A stretch of DNA of 64,000 bases from Alphaproteobacteria bacterium (GTDB lineage: Bacteria > Pseudomonadota > Alphaproteobacteria > DSM-16000 > Inquilinaceae). The notes under the pieces are model-generated. The model was not told the origin of the DNA. It saw nothing but the letters and a program-made list of their open reading frames with translations, and did no database searches. Every line of letters begins with the position of its first letter. The stretch's first letter is position 1. The stretch lies in the NCBI GenBank assembly GCA_028284045.1, contig JANQSN010000058.1, forward strand, positions 1-64,000. Reading direction: 5' to 3'. Below, piece after piece: positions 63,000-64,000 of the stretch. Both the position numbers and the translations under genes were made by a program.

Positions 63000-64000
63000 A
63001 TGCATCTGGATATCGTGGCGCCAACCGTGTGGCAGGGGGTGGCGGAGCCTGTGTTCGCCGGCCATCCTCCCGAAGTGCGCCGCAGCGCGTGGATCGCGTT
63101 GCGCGCCGCCCATGATCACCATATCGGCCTGACGCCGACGGTGGCGCGGGACTTCGCCGTCTTGATGCCGGTGCCCAGCCTTGCCGGTCCCGTGTCGACC
63201 CGCAACGCGCTGGCGGCCTATCTGGTGGAGGCGCTCGCACTGGCGCGCGGCGCGTCGGGGGACCGGTCCCTCGCCGCCCCGGACAGCGATCGCAGCCGCC
63301 GGCTATGGCGCCTGATCCCGCACGCGCTGGTCCTGCAGATGATCGTGCTGCCCGCCGCCCGGATGGTCAATCAGGCCATGGGCCGGGTCGTGCTGTTCGG
63401 GGATGCTCAATCCCCGCTGTCCCACCGCGACGACGCGGTCTGGCGTGGCTATGCCGGCGCCTTCGATCGGCGTTTCCCCGGTGTGCTGGAGCGGTGGCGG
63501 CAAGACGGCGACGGGGTGACCCGGTTGCTGCACGGTTTTGCGCTGCAGGGCGTCGTGCAGCGGCGGCTGGGCCAGGTGGTCCTGCCGGGACCTCCGACCT
63601 GCGAGCGGACGGATGCGACGGCCTTGCCGCTGCCGTCGCCCGACCCGGCGCTGGTCGCGTTGCTGGCCACCGCCCGGCCGCGGGTGGCGACCTCGGTGCG
63701 CCGGATGCAGCCCCCGAGGCCGGTTCGCCGCTCGCGCCAGCAGGACCATCAGGCGGAGCGGCCCCGCGAAGAAGGGGTGGTCGGCATTCGCGTGGCACGC
63801 TCGATCGAAGAGGTCGACGGCATGCTGCTGAGCGAGCATCTGAACCCCCCGCCGATCAAGCTCGACCGGCTGCTGAACAACGAGTTCCTGGTCTACCACC
63901 GCCCGCCGCGCCGGGTACCGCGGCGCACCGTCTTGCTCGTCGGGATCGTGCCGCAGGTCTTGGCGCTTCGGCAGGCCGCCCTGGCCAAGGTCGCGTGGAT
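63000..64000 (+). CDS. Partial unrecognised protein downstream of the RavA-like ATPase
   Basis: From the ATG at 63000 (MHLDIVAPTVWQGVAEP) the frame is open for 333 codons to the end of the window. It follows the RavA-like MoxR gene by 32 bases. Its last visible part (RRTVLLVGIVPQVLALRQ) is in the place where a CoxE/ViaA-like VWA domain would begin, but the expected D-x-S-x-S is absent. The position after a RavA-like ATPase parallels ravA-viaA, so a degenerate VWA partner is possible. The identity cannot be fixed without the 3' half. Confidence 0.6.
   Translation, partial: MHLDIVAPTVWQGVAEPVFAGHPPEVRRSAWIALRAAHDHHIGLTPTVARDFAVLMPVPSLAGPVSTRNALAAYLVEALALARGASGDRSLAAPDSDRSRRLWRLIPHALVLQMIVLPAARMVNQAMGRVVLFGDAQSPLSHRDDAVWRGYAGAFDRRFPGVLERWRQDGDGVTRLLHGFALQGVVQRRLGQVVLPGPPTCERTDATALPLPSPDPALVALLATARPRVATSVRRMQPPRPVRRSRQQDHQAERPREEGVVGIRVARSIEEVDGMLLSEHLNPPPIKLDRLLNNEFLVYHRPPRRVPRRTVLLVGIVPQVLALRQAALAKVAW

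Overview
The window is a GC-rich, densely coded bacterial chromosome segment with one tRNA and no rRNA, CRISPR array or insertion sequence. The NifA-type activator with its oxygen-sensing cysteines, the ErcS'-like hybrid kinase, TRAP-TAXI transport and the style of the genes point to an alphaproteobacterium, possibly of the Rhodospirillales/Azospirillum type. That is inference; no 16S gene is present.

Region 1 (about 0.2-26.2 kb) is an alcohol-oxidation island built around the peptide-derived redox cofactor mycofactocin. Its regulatory front end is a NifA-like sigma-54 activator, a FIST sensor protein, a hybrid histidine kinase and a LuxR-type response regulator. An aldehyde dehydrogenase with its DUF779 partner follows on the + strand. 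A 16-gene run on the - strand then reads hupE, nicotinoprotein-type alcohol dehydrogenase, His-rich moxR, His-rich coxE-like VWA gene, mftM, mftC, two OYE/FadH-type flavoenzymes, etfA, fixC-like ETF:quinone oxidoreductase, fixX-like ferredoxin, etfB, mftF, mftA, a mycofactocin-coupled SDR and mftB. The likely logic is that alcohol is oxidised by dehydrogenases with non-exchangeable NAD(P), mycofactocin takes the electrons, and ETF with ETF:QO passes them to the quinone pool. mftD and mftE, normally needed for maturation, are not in the window.

Region 2 (26.2-30.6 kb) is a patchwork: a secreted tectonin-like propeller protein, a palindromic repeat beside a decayed DUF1513 gene, an Rrf2 regulator with a near-perfect operator next to an AhpD-like gene, a PA0069-type radical SAM protein and a frameshifted Phd antitoxin remnant.

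Region 3 (30.6-43.7 kb) looks like a catabolic regulon. It holds an Ldh-family and a D-2-hydroxyacid dehydrogenase as an overlapping pair, two methyl-accepting chemotaxis genes (one lacking its signalling domain), an HpcH/HpaI aldolase, a LacI regulator, an SDR, an HpsN-like HisD-family dehydrogenase and a TRAP-TAXI transporter. Matching TTGCAC...GTGCAA palindromes tie the promoters together. The enzyme set suggests C3-sulfonate (dihydroxypropanesulfonate/sulfolactate) metabolism, but no desulfonating lyase is present.

Region 4 (43.7-52.0 kb) has a solute-binding protein next to a chemoreceptor, then a 1722-residue secreted protein with FG-GAP, RCC1 and RTX repeats preceded by a strong Fur box, and a tRNA-Met.

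Region 5 (52.3 kb to the end) is a + strand operon with two MoxR ATPases, a DUF58 protein, two membrane VWA proteins, a membrane protein with a long disordered Asp/Gly/Pro/Ala tail, and two unrecognised proteins, the last cut by the window edge. It is probably an envelope-associated MoxR-VWA chaperone system of unknown target.
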